Translations under genes and position numbers: made by a program
Shown: positions 25,754 to 33,244 of the stretch, in pieces
Numbering within the stretch: the stretch's first letter is position 1
Layout: each line of letters begins with the position of its first letter
Notes under the pieces: model-generated
Database searches by the model: none
Told to the model about the DNA's origin: nothing
Seen by the model: only the letters and a program-made list of their open reading frames with translations
Source: Anaerolineae bacterium
Lineage (GTDB): Bacteria > Chloroflexota > Anaerolineae > Promineifilales > Promineifilaceae
Direction of reading: 5' to 3'
Length of the DNA stretch: 64,000 nt
NCBI GenBank assembly: GCA_020848035.1
Contig: JADLAX010000078.1
Span: 1 to 64,000 of the forward strand

Positions 25754-26013
25754 TTATTCAAGCGGCTCAATTCTGTTTAGGCCCTGCATTTGTCGTGCTA
25801 ACTCCCAATTTTCTCGTAATTCATTCCGATAAAGGGTTGCCCCTCCACAACCATACCATGGGCTCGTCGGGGCAAGTTACCACGCAGTATTTCCAGCGTC
25901 TCAATGGTGTAGATCGCTTCTTGGTCTCCATATTGCGCATGAAAATGCGGCGGTGAATGATCATTGAAGTACATGTAAATGATGATGCCGAAGAATCGAC
26001 TTATCTGTGGCAT
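25754..26013 (-). pseudogene. DUF4160 gene interrupted by a one-base frameshift
   Basis: The first part reads in one frame: MPQISRFFGIIIYMYFNDH, SPPHFHAQYGDQEAIYTIET and NLPRRAHGMVVE, all classical DUF4160. The frame then runs into a short unrelated end at 25798. Shifting the frame by one at about 25841 restores the family's C-terminus (W-A-T-L-Y-R-N-E-L, then RENWELARQMQ, then RIEPLE) down to TAA at 25754-25756. A single missing base in GTG-GAG-TGG-GCA explains it. It may be a true pseudogene or a sequencing or assembly error. The DUF2442 partner follows after 18 bp. Confidence 0.88.
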
Positions 26014-26026
26014 TTTTCACTCCGAT

Positions 26027-26078
26027 ACGGCCGTTTCACTGGCAAAACTTCCAGCTTCATGCTTTTTCAACCTTTTGC
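26027..26078. repeat. Direct repeat copy 2 flanking the DUF4160-DUF2442 cassette
   Basis: The 600-bp offset copy of 25427-25478. On the minus strand it contains a 19-codon remnant starting at 26060 whose first residues (MKLEVLPVKRP) match the start of the cupin-KTSC protein (MTLEVLPVKRP). This indicates an old duplication of the DUF2442/cupin junction. Confidence 0.88.
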
Positions 26079-26082
26079 CGTT

Positions 26083-26526
26083 TCACAACCCACCACCCAC
26101 CAATTCTCGAATCTCCTGCACCAGTTCGGCAGGTGACAGGATGCGTAGGCTGCTTTGGGCGGCCACTTTTGGCGTGAAATCTTTGCTGTTGAGTGTCACC
26201 AAGCGATCAACCTGGGCGGAAACGGCCGTTGCCAAAATCGGTGCATCTTTCGCTTCAATAATCTTTGCCCATCGCTGCACTTCTTCATCCGTTGGCGGCG
26301 GCACAATTTCTAGCTGAAGCTGGGCCATTTGCCGGGCAAAATTGGGCAGGGCTCGCGGCAGCTTCTTGCGCAAGTTACGTTCCACCTCTTCCAGCACCAA
26401 TCGAGAAACCACCAGCCGGAACAGCCCAATTTCGGCCATGAGCAAAACGGCGCTGCTGGCTCCCGTGCGGGAAGCGGCTCCGGCAATCAACACGTTGGCA
26501 TCGGCAAAAACTTTACGGAGTTCCAC
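26083..26526 (-). CDS. PIN-domain toxin (VapC-like ribonuclease)
   Basis: The protein has 147 residues from GTG 26526, which overlaps the antitoxin stop by 14 bases. The PIN acidic residues are visible: Asp in VFADANVLIAGA near the N-terminus, Glu in VLEEVERNLRKK, and Asp in KDAPILATAVSAQVD with the closing LVTLNSKDF. This COG1569-type PIN protein is annotated as the toxin of a toxin-antitoxin pair and should cleave RNA when free. The longer open frame to 26604 lies within the antitoxin and was rejected. Confidence 0.85.
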   Translation of the reverse strand: MELRKVFADANVLIAGAASRTGASSAVLLMAEIGLFRLVVSRLVLEEVERNLRKKLPRALPNFARQMAQLQLEIVPPPTDEEVQRWAKIIEAKDAPILATAVSAQVDRLVTLNSKDFTPKVAAQSSLRILSPAELVQEIRELVGGGL

Positions 26527-26809
26527 CGTACCGTTCCTGGTAAACTGCCTGCCGTTCTTCTGCCAACCCTTCCAGCAAATCTGCCAGCGAGACCCCCGCT
26601 TCATCCATCAGGGCCGAAAATTGCTTCGATAGTTCGGGCAGCAGCAGCTTCTTGGGCGTCAGGAACACGACATCACCAATTTCAACCAGATTCAGCACAT
26701 CCGGCTCAATGGCTTCGGCAGCCCACTTGTCGCGCACCGACTGCGGAATGGTGATTTGTCCACGTTCGCGCAGCCGGACGGTTGTTTGTTTAATTTCGTA
26801 ATCGCTCAT
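26513..26809 (-). CDS. AbrB/MazE-type antitoxin
   Basis: The protein has 98 residues. The N-terminal SpoVT-AbrB swapped-hairpin domain is TTVRLRERGQITIPQSVRDKW followed by a beta strand LNLVEIGDVVFLTPKK. The C-terminal acidic helix (ELSKQFSALMDEAGVSLADL) should bind and block the PIN toxin encoded immediately downstream with overlapping reading frames. The ATG follows GGAG, and a perfect palindrome lies on the ribosome site, consistent with autoregulation by the AbrB domain. Confidence 0.87.
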   Translation of the reverse strand: MSDYEIKQTTVRLRERGQITIPQSVRDKWAAEAIEPDVLNLVEIGDVVFLTPKKLLLPELSKQFSALMDEAGVSLADLLEGLAEERQAVYQERYGGTP

Positions 26810-26816
26810 CGCATTC

Positions 26817-26837
26817 TCCGAAAATCAGATTTTCGGA
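26817..26837 (-). promoter_or_regulatory. Perfect 21-bp palindrome, likely operator of the AbrB-PIN operon
   Basis: TCCGAAAATC-A-GATTTTCGGA reads identically on both strands around one central base. It begins 8 nt upstream of the antitoxin ATG and overlaps its GGAG ribosome site. A TAAAAT -10-like box lies directly upstream (26843-26838). This is the expected place for the antitoxin or toxin-antitoxin complex to bind and repress. Confidence 0.65.
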
Positions 26838-26857
26838 ATTTTAGCACAGAAAGTGGC

Positions 26858-27334
26858 TTATTGATACTCTGGATGATTGGCAATGAACTTGTCCAGACCG
26901 GCAACGGCCGTTTCCCGCACCCGTTTCCGCATCATCGGCGTCCAGCCCACCAGCGTACCCGGTAAGCCCAGCGCCATGCGCATCCAGCGGTAAAAGTCAA
27001 AAGTGTCGGCGTGGCGGAGGATACGGCCGTCACCAAACTCAAAACGCGCCTCAATCACATTATGCACCTTGCGCCCCGTCGAGAAGGTGTAAGTCGCTTC
27101 CCACTTTGCCTGGCCGCTGTTTTGCGTCGCCACCACATCACGAAAAGTAATCTGCAAATCCTTGCCGCGCTCGCACAGCATGTGCCACATCGCCATCGCC
27201 CGCTGGCCGTGCAAATCGCCAAAGGCGGGGTCGGAAAAGTGAATATCGGGATGGTAGCAGGCGTTCATACCCGCATGATCCCGCTGCTGAAACGCCGTGT
27301 AAAAGTTACGAATAAGCTGCTGATTCTCCTGCAT
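26858..27334 (-). CDS. SnoaL/NTF2-like protein
   Basis: The protein has 158 residues from ATG 27334, which follows AAAGGAACACG; the longer frame to 27391 lies within the upstream gene. An NTF2-like/SnoaL domain is visible in LIRNFYTAFQQRDHAGMNAC, YHPDIHFSDPAFG, and the later HNVIEARFEFGDGRILRHAD. NTF2-like proteins include isomerases, hydrolases and carrier or binding proteins, and the substrate is unknown. The gene overlaps the YkgJ-like gene by 29 bp, indicating coupled translation. Confidence 0.82.
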   Translation of the reverse strand: MQENQQLIRNFYTAFQQRDHAGMNACYHPDIHFSDPAFGDLHGQRAMAMWHMLCERGKDLQITFRDVVATQNSGQAKWEATYTFSTGRKVHNVIEARFEFGDGRILRHADTFDFYRWMRMALGLPGTLVGWTPMMRKRVRETAVAGLDKFIANHPEYQ

Positions 27335-27818
27335 CGTGTTCCTTTGCCGGTGGTGGTTCCGGCGCATCAACCATGCCGACCGATACGTCATCGGGCGTGG
27401 AGCGGCGCGGGCTGAGGTTCAGCACCGGGTCCGCCTGCGCCAGGCGATGCTCGATGATTTGTTCCGGCAGCAGCAGGGCGTACGGCTGCAAAACGGGCAG
27501 CCCCCAGATCAACCGCGCCTTGTCACACTCGGCGCTGGGCAGGCCATCCTCCCACGCAACCCGGAATTCACGGCAGGGCGACGGCCGTTCCGCATAAATC
27601 GTACAGCGCACACAAGAGCCAACCTGCCCCTCCAGCGCCACACACCGGGGCGCTTTGCTGTTGGTGCCCGCCATCACCCGCCGCAGATCGTTTAATTTTT
27701 CTGTTAAAGCAATGGGCACCGATCCCGCAACGGCCGGATCGGCCTCTGCCCAATAAAATGAAACCCGAAAACTCGCACAACATGCACCGCACCGCAGACA
27801 GACATGCTCCGCACTCAT
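27306..27818 (-). CDS. YkgJ-family cysteine-cluster protein
   Basis: The protein has 170 residues. The N-terminal CLRCGACCASFRVSF and the later CVALEGQVGSCVRCTIYAER and SPCREF carry the eight-cysteine zinc or Fe-S cluster pattern of the YkgJ (UPF0153/CxxCxxCC) family. The family binds metal and is of unknown biochemical role. It overlaps the next gene by 29 bp. It lies between the Fe-S subunit gene and the accessory block. Confidence 0.85.
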   Translation of the reverse strand: MSAEHVCLRCGACCASFRVSFYWAEADPAVAGSVPIALTEKLNDLRRVMAGTNSKAPRCVALEGQVGSCVRCTIYAERPSPCREFRVAWEDGLPSAECDKARLIWGLPVLQPYALLLPEQIIEHRLAQADPVLNLSPRRSTPDDVSVGMVDAPEPPPAKEHDAGESAAYS

Positions 27819-27879
27819 AAAGTTTTACGCTTATAGACGACTCCTTTTCACACGCAAAAATCTCTATCACTTTTGAATT

Positions 27880-27949
27880 GGACACTGATTTTCACTGATC
27901 AACGCTGATTTTTGTTCTTATCTGTGTCAATCAGCGTTCATCAGTGTCC
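27880..27949. repeat. Hairpin of GGACACTGAT...ATCAGTGTCC words
   Basis: GGACACTGATTTTCACTGATCAACGCTGATT faces AATCAGCGTTCATCAGTGTCC. It lies 3' of the Fe-S subunit gene and 5' of the YkgJ-like gene, so it may separate the upper formate dehydrogenase operon from the accessory block. A half copy, CGCTGATGAACGCTGATTTTT, is at 1268-1288. Confidence 0.83.
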
Positions 27950-27952
27950 GGT

Positions 27953-28657
27953 TTATTCCTTCTTTTTAGCGTTTTTGCCACGACCGCCGCGCGTTTGCTG
28001 GAAAATCGAATCCGGATCCACCCCCTGCTCCAGCAGCGCCTGCCGCTTGGGCTTGAGCGCCCCGGTAGGGCAAACACCGACACACTGCCCGCAGAAAACA
28101 CACGTCGTGTCCATCATCCCGTGGCCGTTGAAGGTGCCAATTTGGGTGTGGTAGCCACGGCCGTCAAAATTCAGGGCAAAAGCAAACTGGGCATCTTCGG
28201 CACAGACCTGCACGCAGCGCCAGCAGTTGATGCATTGGTTGTAATCGCGAATGTAGAACGGATTGTCGTCGTAGACCGGCGCGGTGCGCGGTTCGGCATC
28301 GGCAAAACGCAGCGGATCCGCGTCGTAGCTGTCCAGCAGGTCCAGAATGTTGGGCGATTCGTCCACGTTAACCGTGGCCGCCAGCATCTCCAAAATGGTA
28401 CGCCGCCCGCGCTGCACATTCTCGGAATTGGTCACAATTTCCATGCCGTCGGCACACGCCGTCACGCAGGCGGCCAGCTGCACCCGGAACCCGGCTTCCA
28501 CCGAGCAAATGCGGCACAGCCCGTTGGCCGTCAGGTGGGGGTGGTAACAAATCACCGGAATCTCAATCCCAATCTGCGCCGCTGCGTCTAAAATCGTCGT
28601 GCCTTTGGGAACGGTCACTTCCTGGCCATCTATTTTTAGCGTTACAGTATCACTCAT
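27953..28657 (-). CDS. [2Fe-2S]/[4Fe-4S] electron-transfer subunit of formate dehydrogenase (HoxU/NuoG-N-like)
   Basis: The protein has 234 residues. An N-terminal ferredoxin-like [2Fe-2S] domain has Cys37, Cys48, Cys51 and Cys64 ([19 protein letters not shown]...ACVTAC). Two C-terminal [4Fe-4S] motifs follow, [11 protein letters not shown] and [17 protein letters not shown] histidine-ligated cluster of full NuoG is not evident. The protein resembles HoxU and the N-terminal part of FdhA in NAD-linked formate dehydrogenases, and would carry electrons between FdhA and the NuoE/F-like diaphorase. The start follows CTGGAG. A Lys-rich tail (GKNAKKKE) closes it. Confidence 0.9.
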   Translation of the reverse strand: MSDTVTLKIDGQEVTVPKGTTILDAAAQIGIEIPVICYHPHLTANGLCRICSVEAGFRVQLAACVTACADGMEIVTNSENVQRGRRTILEMLAATVNVDESPNILDLLDSYDADPLRFADAEPRTAPVYDDNPFYIRDYNQCINCWRCVQVCAEDAQFAFALNFDGRGYHTQIGTFNGHGMMDTTCVFCGQCVGVCPTGALKPKRQALLEQGVDPDSIFQQTRGGRGKNAKKKE

Positions 28658-28678
28658 TCTTTTCTCCAGAGAAACCTA

Positions 28679-29041
28679 CTAAAAGAATTTGCCCGATATG
28701 ATGCTGACGAAGAGCGCAATAATTGGCACCACGAACAAATAAACAAGACATCCTGCAAAAAAGCCAGGAAAAGCTTTGGCCTGTGGCTCTTCGCTAAACT
28801 TGAGCCCTTCAAAGCCAAACCGGCTTAACAACCGATTGGCCCCCCAGCCAAAAACAAGCAGGAGCACAAATGGAATGCCCAAGTAGGCGATCATTGTAAG
28901 AAGGGAAGTATCGGGCGTTGGTTCAAAACGTTGTGAGAATGGCATGGAAAGGTGACAAGCAGCATTCGCAACAATGCCACCAATAAACCCTTTCACAAAA
29001 GGATGATTGATTGTCCACTTGTTGACGGATGAGCTAGACAT
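28679..29041 (-). CDS. Hypothetical three-helix membrane protein in the formate dehydrogenase run
   Basis: The protein has 120 residues with three hydrophobic segments (VKGFIGGIVANAACHLSM, LLTMIAYLGIPFVLLLVFGW, AFPGFFAGCLVYLFVVPIIA). I recognise no family. Its ATG overlaps the last codons of fdhD by 8 nt, which points to translational coupling and therefore real membership in this operon rather than chance insertion. The AT content is higher than in its neighbours. A membrane anchor or accessory role is possible but unsupported. Confidence 0.7.
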   Translation of the reverse strand: MSSSSVNKWTINHPFVKGFIGGIVANAACHLSMPFSQRFEPTPDTSLLTMIAYLGIPFVLLLVFGWGANRLLSRFGFEGLKFSEEPQAKAFPGFFAGCLVYLFVVPIIALFVSIISGKFF

Positions 29042-29873
29042 TGTTAGTTCTTATTATCCTTTCGGGATGGGTATAAATCCGCATCCGGTCCTGGCGCAGG
29101 TAGGCGACGATGGTGATGTGCCAGGCATCGGCCAGGGCCACGGAGAGGCTGGTGGGTGAGGTACGGGAACAGACGATGGGGGTACCCAACCGCCGCGCCT
29201 TGTTGATCATCTCGCTAGAAATACGGCCGCTGCTCAACAAAATCTTCCCTTCCGTCGCCAGCCCACCCAGCAGGGCCGCCCCGCGCAGCTTGTCCAGGCA
29301 GTTGTGACGGCCGATATCTTCCATTTGCAGCAGCACTTTGTCGGGGGTGGCGAGTACGGCCGTATGAATCCCCCGTGCCTGCTGGTACAGCTCCGCCCCC
29401 ATATGCGTCTCGCGCATCAGGTTGGCCAGCTGCTCCGGCGTCGCCGTCAAATCAGACACCAGCGGTTCGTGCTGCTGCGACAAATCATCAAACGTCACCC
29501 CGCCGCCGCAGCCCGCCGTGATGATAAATTTGCGCGGCTTGGCAAAGTTCAGGTCGTGCAGCCAGACGTCCACGCAGGTGCCGCTTTTGGCCAGGCGCAG
29601 GTGGCGAATCTCCGCTGCGCTCTGAATGATGCCCTCATTGGCCAGAAAACCCACCGCCATCGGCTCCAAATCGCGCGGCGAGGCCATAAACGTGGCCAGC
29701 TCTTCACCGTTCACGGAAATGCACACCTGGGCTTCTTCCACCACCCAGCCGTCCACATCTTGCGGTTCGCCCACGCCCACGGTGATGTATTGCGCTGGCT
29801 GAACGCCAACCGATTTTTCGATGACGGAATGATCGCTGCCGTTACTTGCCACTTGCCACCTGCCACCTGCCAC
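29034..29873 (-). CDS. fdhD: FdhD-like sulfurtransferase for formate dehydrogenase
   Basis: The protein has 279 residues from GTG 29873. The N-terminal 15 or so codons are read from a CACTTGCCACCTGCC repeat, so the true start may be slightly further in. FdhD features are present: EELATFMASPRDLEPMAVGF, ITAGCGGGVTFDDLS with the reactive cysteine (only one cysteine in this loop), MEDIGRHNCLDKLRGA, LSSGRISSEMINKA, and SRTSPTSLSVALA. FdhD delivers sulfur to the molybdenum cofactor of formate dehydrogenase, matching FdhA nearby. It begins one base downstream of the NuoE-NuoF gene's stop region. Confidence 0.92.
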   Translation of the reverse strand: MAGGRWQVASNGSDHSVIEKSVGVQPAQYITVGVGEPQDVDGWVVEEAQVCISVNGEELATFMASPRDLEPMAVGFLANEGIIQSAAEIRHLRLAKSGTCVDVWLHDLNFAKPRKFIITAGCGGGVTFDDLSQQHEPLVSDLTATPEQLANLMRETHMGAELYQQARGIHTAVLATPDKVLLQMEDIGRHNCLDKLRGAALLGGLATEGKILLSSGRISSEMINKARRLGTPIVCSRTSPTSLSVALADAWHITIVAYLRQDRMRIYTHPERIIRTNNV

Positions 29874-31607
29874 TCATTCCACCAACTCCGGCCATAACCC
29901 TATCGCGCTCATGATGGCCGAAGCGGCCGTTTGCCCCAACCCGCACAACGATGTCTGCGTCATGGTAAAGCCCACGTCCAGCAGCAGCTGCCTGTCGCCG
30001 GGCTGCGCCTCACCCTGGTGGATGCGGTTCAGGATTTCTAGCTGGCGCTGGGTGCCAATCTGGCAGGGGAAACATTTGCCGCAGCTTTCGTGGGCAAAAA
30101 AGTGGGCCAGTTCAAAGAGGTGCTGCTGGAGATCGGCCGTTTCGTCAAACACCATAATCACGCCCGAGCCCAGCGGAAAACCCGCCGCCCGGGCATCTTC
30201 GTAGGTCAGCGGTGTATCCAGCTTGTCTGGTCCGATGAACGCGCCTGCCGCGCCGCCCATGAGCACCGCCTGCACCGCGTGGCCGCCGGGCACACCGCCC
30301 GCCAGCTCAATCATCTGGCGCACCGTCAGCCCAAAAGGCACTTCGTACACCCCCGGGTCGGCCACGTTGCCGCTCAGGCAAAACAGCTTGGTGCCCGGCG
30401 ATTTTTCCGTGCCGTGCTCTGTCCATTCCGCCTCGCCCACGCTGAGCGCGGCCAGCATCGCCACCAGCGTTTCCACGTTGTTCACCGAGGTGGGCTGGCC
30501 AAACAGCCCGTGGGTGGTGGGAAACGGCGGTTTGATGCGCGGGAAGCCGCGCTTACCTTCGATGGCTTCAAACAGGGCCGTCTCCTCGCCGCAAATGTAC
30601 GCCCCGGCGCCCAACCGCACGTGCACCGTAAAGTTGAAGCCCGGCTTACCCAAAATATTCTTGCCCAGGTAGCCCGCCTCATACGCCCGGTCTACCGCGT
30701 TGTGCAGCCGGGTGTGCGCCCGGGGATACTCGCCGCGCAGAAAAATCCAGCCATTTTCCGCGCCGACGGCATACGCCGCCACGGTCATCGCTTCAATCAG
30801 AGCAAACGGATCTTCTTCCATCAGGCAGCGGTCTTTGAAGGTGCCGGGTTCGCTCTCGTCGGCATTGACCACGATGTGCTTTTGGCGCGGATCGTCCGAC
30901 GCGCCGCGGGTGAAAAACCATTTGCGCCCCAGGGGGAACATCGCCCCACCGCGCCCCAAAATGCCAAAACTGTCCACCGTTTCGATCAGGGCCTCAGGCG
31001 TCTGGGCCACCGCCTGGCGCAGCCCCTTGTAGCCACCAGCGGCCTCGTATTCGGCCAGGCTCATCGGGTCGATTTTGCCAATGCGCTTGAGCTTGATGAA
31101 AGGCCCGCCGCGCGGCCGGGCCAGCGGTTCGGGATGGGTGCCGTCGAGAAAAGCGGGCACGTTGTCGACGGCGAGGCTGCCTGCCGGGCGCTCGCCGTTG
31201 AGGGCACAGGGAGCGTGTTCACACATGCCCAGGCAAGGCACGGTTTCAAAGGTGAGACGGCCGTCTTCACTCGTTTCGCCCGGTTCCAGCCCCAATTTGC
31301 CTTCGATGGCCTGGATGACGGCATGGCTGCCCGCCTGGCTGCACGCCAAATCCTCACACACGCGGATGACATGGCGGGCCGTCGGCTGGCTGTAAAACAT
31401 CGAGTAAAACGCAACCACGCCGTGAATGTCGGCCAGGGGCACACGCAGCGTTTTGCCGATGGCTTCCTGCACTTCGGGCGGCAGCCAGCCGTAGATGTCT
31501 TGGGCCTGATGGAGAAGGGGGAGAAGGGCTTCGCGTTTACGGCCGTTGTACTTTTCCAACAGCGGGGTCAGCAGGGTCAGGTCAATCGTTTGCACAGCAG
31601 TGGTCAC
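29874..31607 (-). CDS. NuoE-NuoF fusion: NADH-linked diaphorase subunit of formate dehydrogenase
   Basis: The protein has 577 residues from GTG 31607, which follows AGAGGTG; the open extension to 31736 has no similarity. Residues ~5-150 are a NuoE-like thioredoxin-fold [2Fe-2S] domain (CEDLACS and PCLGMCEHAPC). Residues ~190-570 are NuoF-like: GRGGAMFPLGRKW (NADH/FMN glycine-rich loop), NADESEPGTFKDR, GAGAYICGEETALFEAIEG, and the [4Fe-4S] motif SCGKCFPCQIG with SLCGLG. Such fusions serve NAD-dependent formate dehydrogenases and [FeFe]/[NiFe] hydrogenases. With fdhD, FdhA and the Fe-S subunit on the same strand, formate:NAD+ oxidoreductase is the best reading. Confidence 0.92.
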   Translation of the reverse strand: MTTAVQTIDLTLLTPLLEKYNGRKREALLPLLHQAQDIYGWLPPEVQEAIGKTLRVPLADIHGVVAFYSMFYSQPTARHVIRVCEDLACSQAGSHAVIQAIEGKLGLEPGETSEDGRLTFETVPCLGMCEHAPCALNGERPAGSLAVDNVPAFLDGTHPEPLARPRGGPFIKLKRIGKIDPMSLAEYEAAGGYKGLRQAVAQTPEALIETVDSFGILGRGGAMFPLGRKWFFTRGASDDPRQKHIVVNADESEPGTFKDRCLMEEDPFALIEAMTVAAYAVGAENGWIFLRGEYPRAHTRLHNAVDRAYEAGYLGKNILGKPGFNFTVHVRLGAGAYICGEETALFEAIEGKRGFPRIKPPFPTTHGLFGQPTSVNNVETLVAMLAALSVGEAEWTEHGTEKSPGTKLFCLSGNVADPGVYEVPFGLTVRQMIELAGGVPGGHAVQAVLMGGAAGAFIGPDKLDTPLTYEDARAAGFPLGSGVIMVFDETADLQQHLFELAHFFAHESCGKCFPCQIGTQRQLEILNRIHQGEAQPGDRQLLLDVGFTMTQTSLCGLGQTAASAIMSAIGLWPELVE

Positions 31608-31954
31608 TAGGCACCTCTTGGTTCTATTGCCTATTGGTCTGGTGAAATAGTGGGTAAGAGCCAGGCCAGGTTTTAGTTTTTCGGCCCAGGAAGACCATAA
31701 AACGGCCGGGGCCGATTGATGCTGAATCGATCCCATTGTAACTGAGATAAATCAGTTTACCAATGAGAAGCCTTTTCACCTGCATTTCAAAATATGGCGT
31801 AGGGGCGGGACGGCGCGGTATGGTTTGGCCTAAAATCGGTCATCTTATCTCCGCGCCATCTCGCCCTGCCTGGTGGTGACGGCCGTTTTGGGTGAGACAG
31901 GCGGGAGGCAAGACCCTTCTTCTGGCCAGGATCTTGGCCTGCCTGTCCCACCTA
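31608..31954. other. Non-coding region upstream of the formate dehydrogenase operon and downstream of the CAP gene
   Basis: The 347-bp gap should hold the promoter of the formate dehydrogenase operon on its left side; no convincing -35/-10 pair was identified. Its right end carries a terminator-like hairpin (31891-31952) serving the CAP gene. The centre contains two CGGCC-type words and nothing else recognisable. Confidence 0.6.
31891..31952 (-). terminator. Hairpin terminator-like structure after the CAP-domain gene
   Basis: GGTGAGACAGGC at 31891 pairs with GCCTGTCCCACC ending at 31952 with one mismatch, and inner arms (GGCAAGACC / GGATCTTGGCC) extend the stem. It begins 3 bp beyond the stop of the minus-strand CAP gene. 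A U-tract is not obvious. Confidence 0.55.
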
Positions 31955-33043
31955 TCACGAGCCAGGATTGATCACAGTCACCTGGTAGCTAAACGATTGC
32001 GGCGATCCCCCAATCACCACATTGTGGAGGGTCACCTGGTACGTGGTGTCCGACCCGGGGGCGCTGCCAAAACTGTCGCCCGGCTCCCAAACCAGCGTAT
32101 TTTCGCCATACCCATTGGCCACCGGGCTAACCGTCACGCTCAGCGGCGAGCCATTTTTGCTCATCGTCACCGACGCGCCGGAAAAATCGGCCCCGGCGTA
32201 GGCAAAAGACCAGCGGGGATAGACTACCTGGTACGGCACATAACCCGGCGGCGGCCAGGCCACAAACGCTTCACGTGTGTCCGGGCGCGGTCCCCACATG
32301 TTGGCCGAATCAAACACCCACAGCGCATTCGCCGCCGCTTTACCCGACGTCGCTGGAATGTCACCCGTGCCCATGAATTTGGTTTGCGGGTACAAAATCC
32401 AGCGGCGATGGCCCACGAAATAGTTGCCGCCACCTGGATCATAGATGTAACCGCTAATCGCCGACGGGCCGTAGACGCCCAGGTACAAATTAGAGCTGCC
32501 CGCCCCTTCAGCGCCAGCGGCCGTGTAACAGGCCCAGCTGGTGCCTGGCGCATGGCTCAGATCATTTTGGGCGCTCATCATCAGCGCGGCCGCCTGCGCC
32601 TTGCTGTTGTAATCGGCGGCAAAACCCTGCACAGCAGGCACTCCCGCCATGGCCCGGAAAAAGTTGATGCGCCGCAAAACAGCTTCCTTAAACGCCGCCG
32701 AGGTGCTGCCAGGGTTACAGCTGCCCACATTGCCCGCCCAGCCGTGGGGCACCCCTTCCGAGGCGAGGTATTCTGTTTGGTAAAAGGCGACCACCTGCGC
32801 CCGGTTTTGCGTATCTACCCAGGGGCCAATTTCTTCCGGGCGAAGCACCAGCGGCAGGTAAACAAAGTTGCTGTCTCCCGCAACCACCTTTGGTGGCACC
32901 AGGGTGGTCGTTGGTTGGGGCGGGAAGGTTGGCGGTGGCGGTAGGGGTGGCAGTTGGTCGGCCTGGGTGTAACGGCCGTTTACCAGCAAAACCAGCACAC
33001 CAACCAGCAAAACAATCGGGAGCAGCTTGAGGGGTTGTTTCAT
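31955..33043 (-). CDS. Secreted CAP (SCP/PR-1) domain protein
   Basis: The protein has 362 residues. The start ATG 33043 follows AAGGA at 8 nt; two earlier in-frame ATGs are too close to that site. A signal peptide (LKLLPIVLLVGVLVLLVNG) is followed by a Pro/Thr-rich linker (about 30-55) and FVYLPLVLRPEE, the same YLP motif that ends two of the surface proteins downstream. The CAP domain (about 90-270) has RRINFFRAMAGVP, AALMMSAQNDLSHAP and GHRRWILYPQ with the conserved His residues. A beta-rich C-terminal domain follows. It probably acts at the cell surface; CAP activities are diverse. Confidence 0.87.
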   Translation of the reverse strand: MKQPLKLLPIVLLVGVLVLLVNGRYTQADQLPPLPPPPTFPPQPTTTLVPPKVVAGDSNFVYLPLVLRPEEIGPWVDTQNRAQVVAFYQTEYLASEGVPHGWAGNVGSCNPGSTSAAFKEAVLRRINFFRAMAGVPAVQGFAADYNSKAQAAALMMSAQNDLSHAPGTSWACYTAAGAEGAGSSNLYLGVYGPSAISGYIYDPGGGNYFVGHRRWILYPQTKFMGTGDIPATSGKAAANALWVFDSANMWGPRPDTREAFVAWPPPGYVPYQVVYPRWSFAYAGADFSGASVTMSKNGSPLSVTVSPVANGYGENTLVWEPGDSFGSAPGSDTTYQVTLHNVVIGGSPQSFSYQVTVINPGS

Positions 33044-33244
33044 CTTGTTCATCCTTTTTGGCATTGACCCATTTTAGCGAAATTTCGTTGTCCCGCTATT
33101 TCTACCGCCAGGGCCGCCCGGCACCTTAACCTGTTTTGTAATTGAAAATAGGTACGCTACGCAAAAGAGCCGTATTGTAACAATCAACTTTTTTCACAAC
33201 TCGCCGCAGTCCATAAGCTGTATCAGTCTAAATTCAGGAGTGTA
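33044..33244. other. Divergent intergenic region between the CAP and first beta-helix genes
   Basis: About 200 bp, clearly more AT-rich than the flanks, should contain both divergent promoters. TTGAAAATAGG at 33143 and TATTGT near 33173 are possible elements, but their spacing is too wide to call a promoter. CAGGAG at 33235-33240 is the ribosome site of the right-hand gene. Confidence 0.5.

Noticed and set aside
30090-31610. 506-codon open frame opposite the NuoE-NuoF gene
   Set aside because: It is Arg/His-rich antisense sequence with no motifs, fully explained by the NuoE-NuoF gene.
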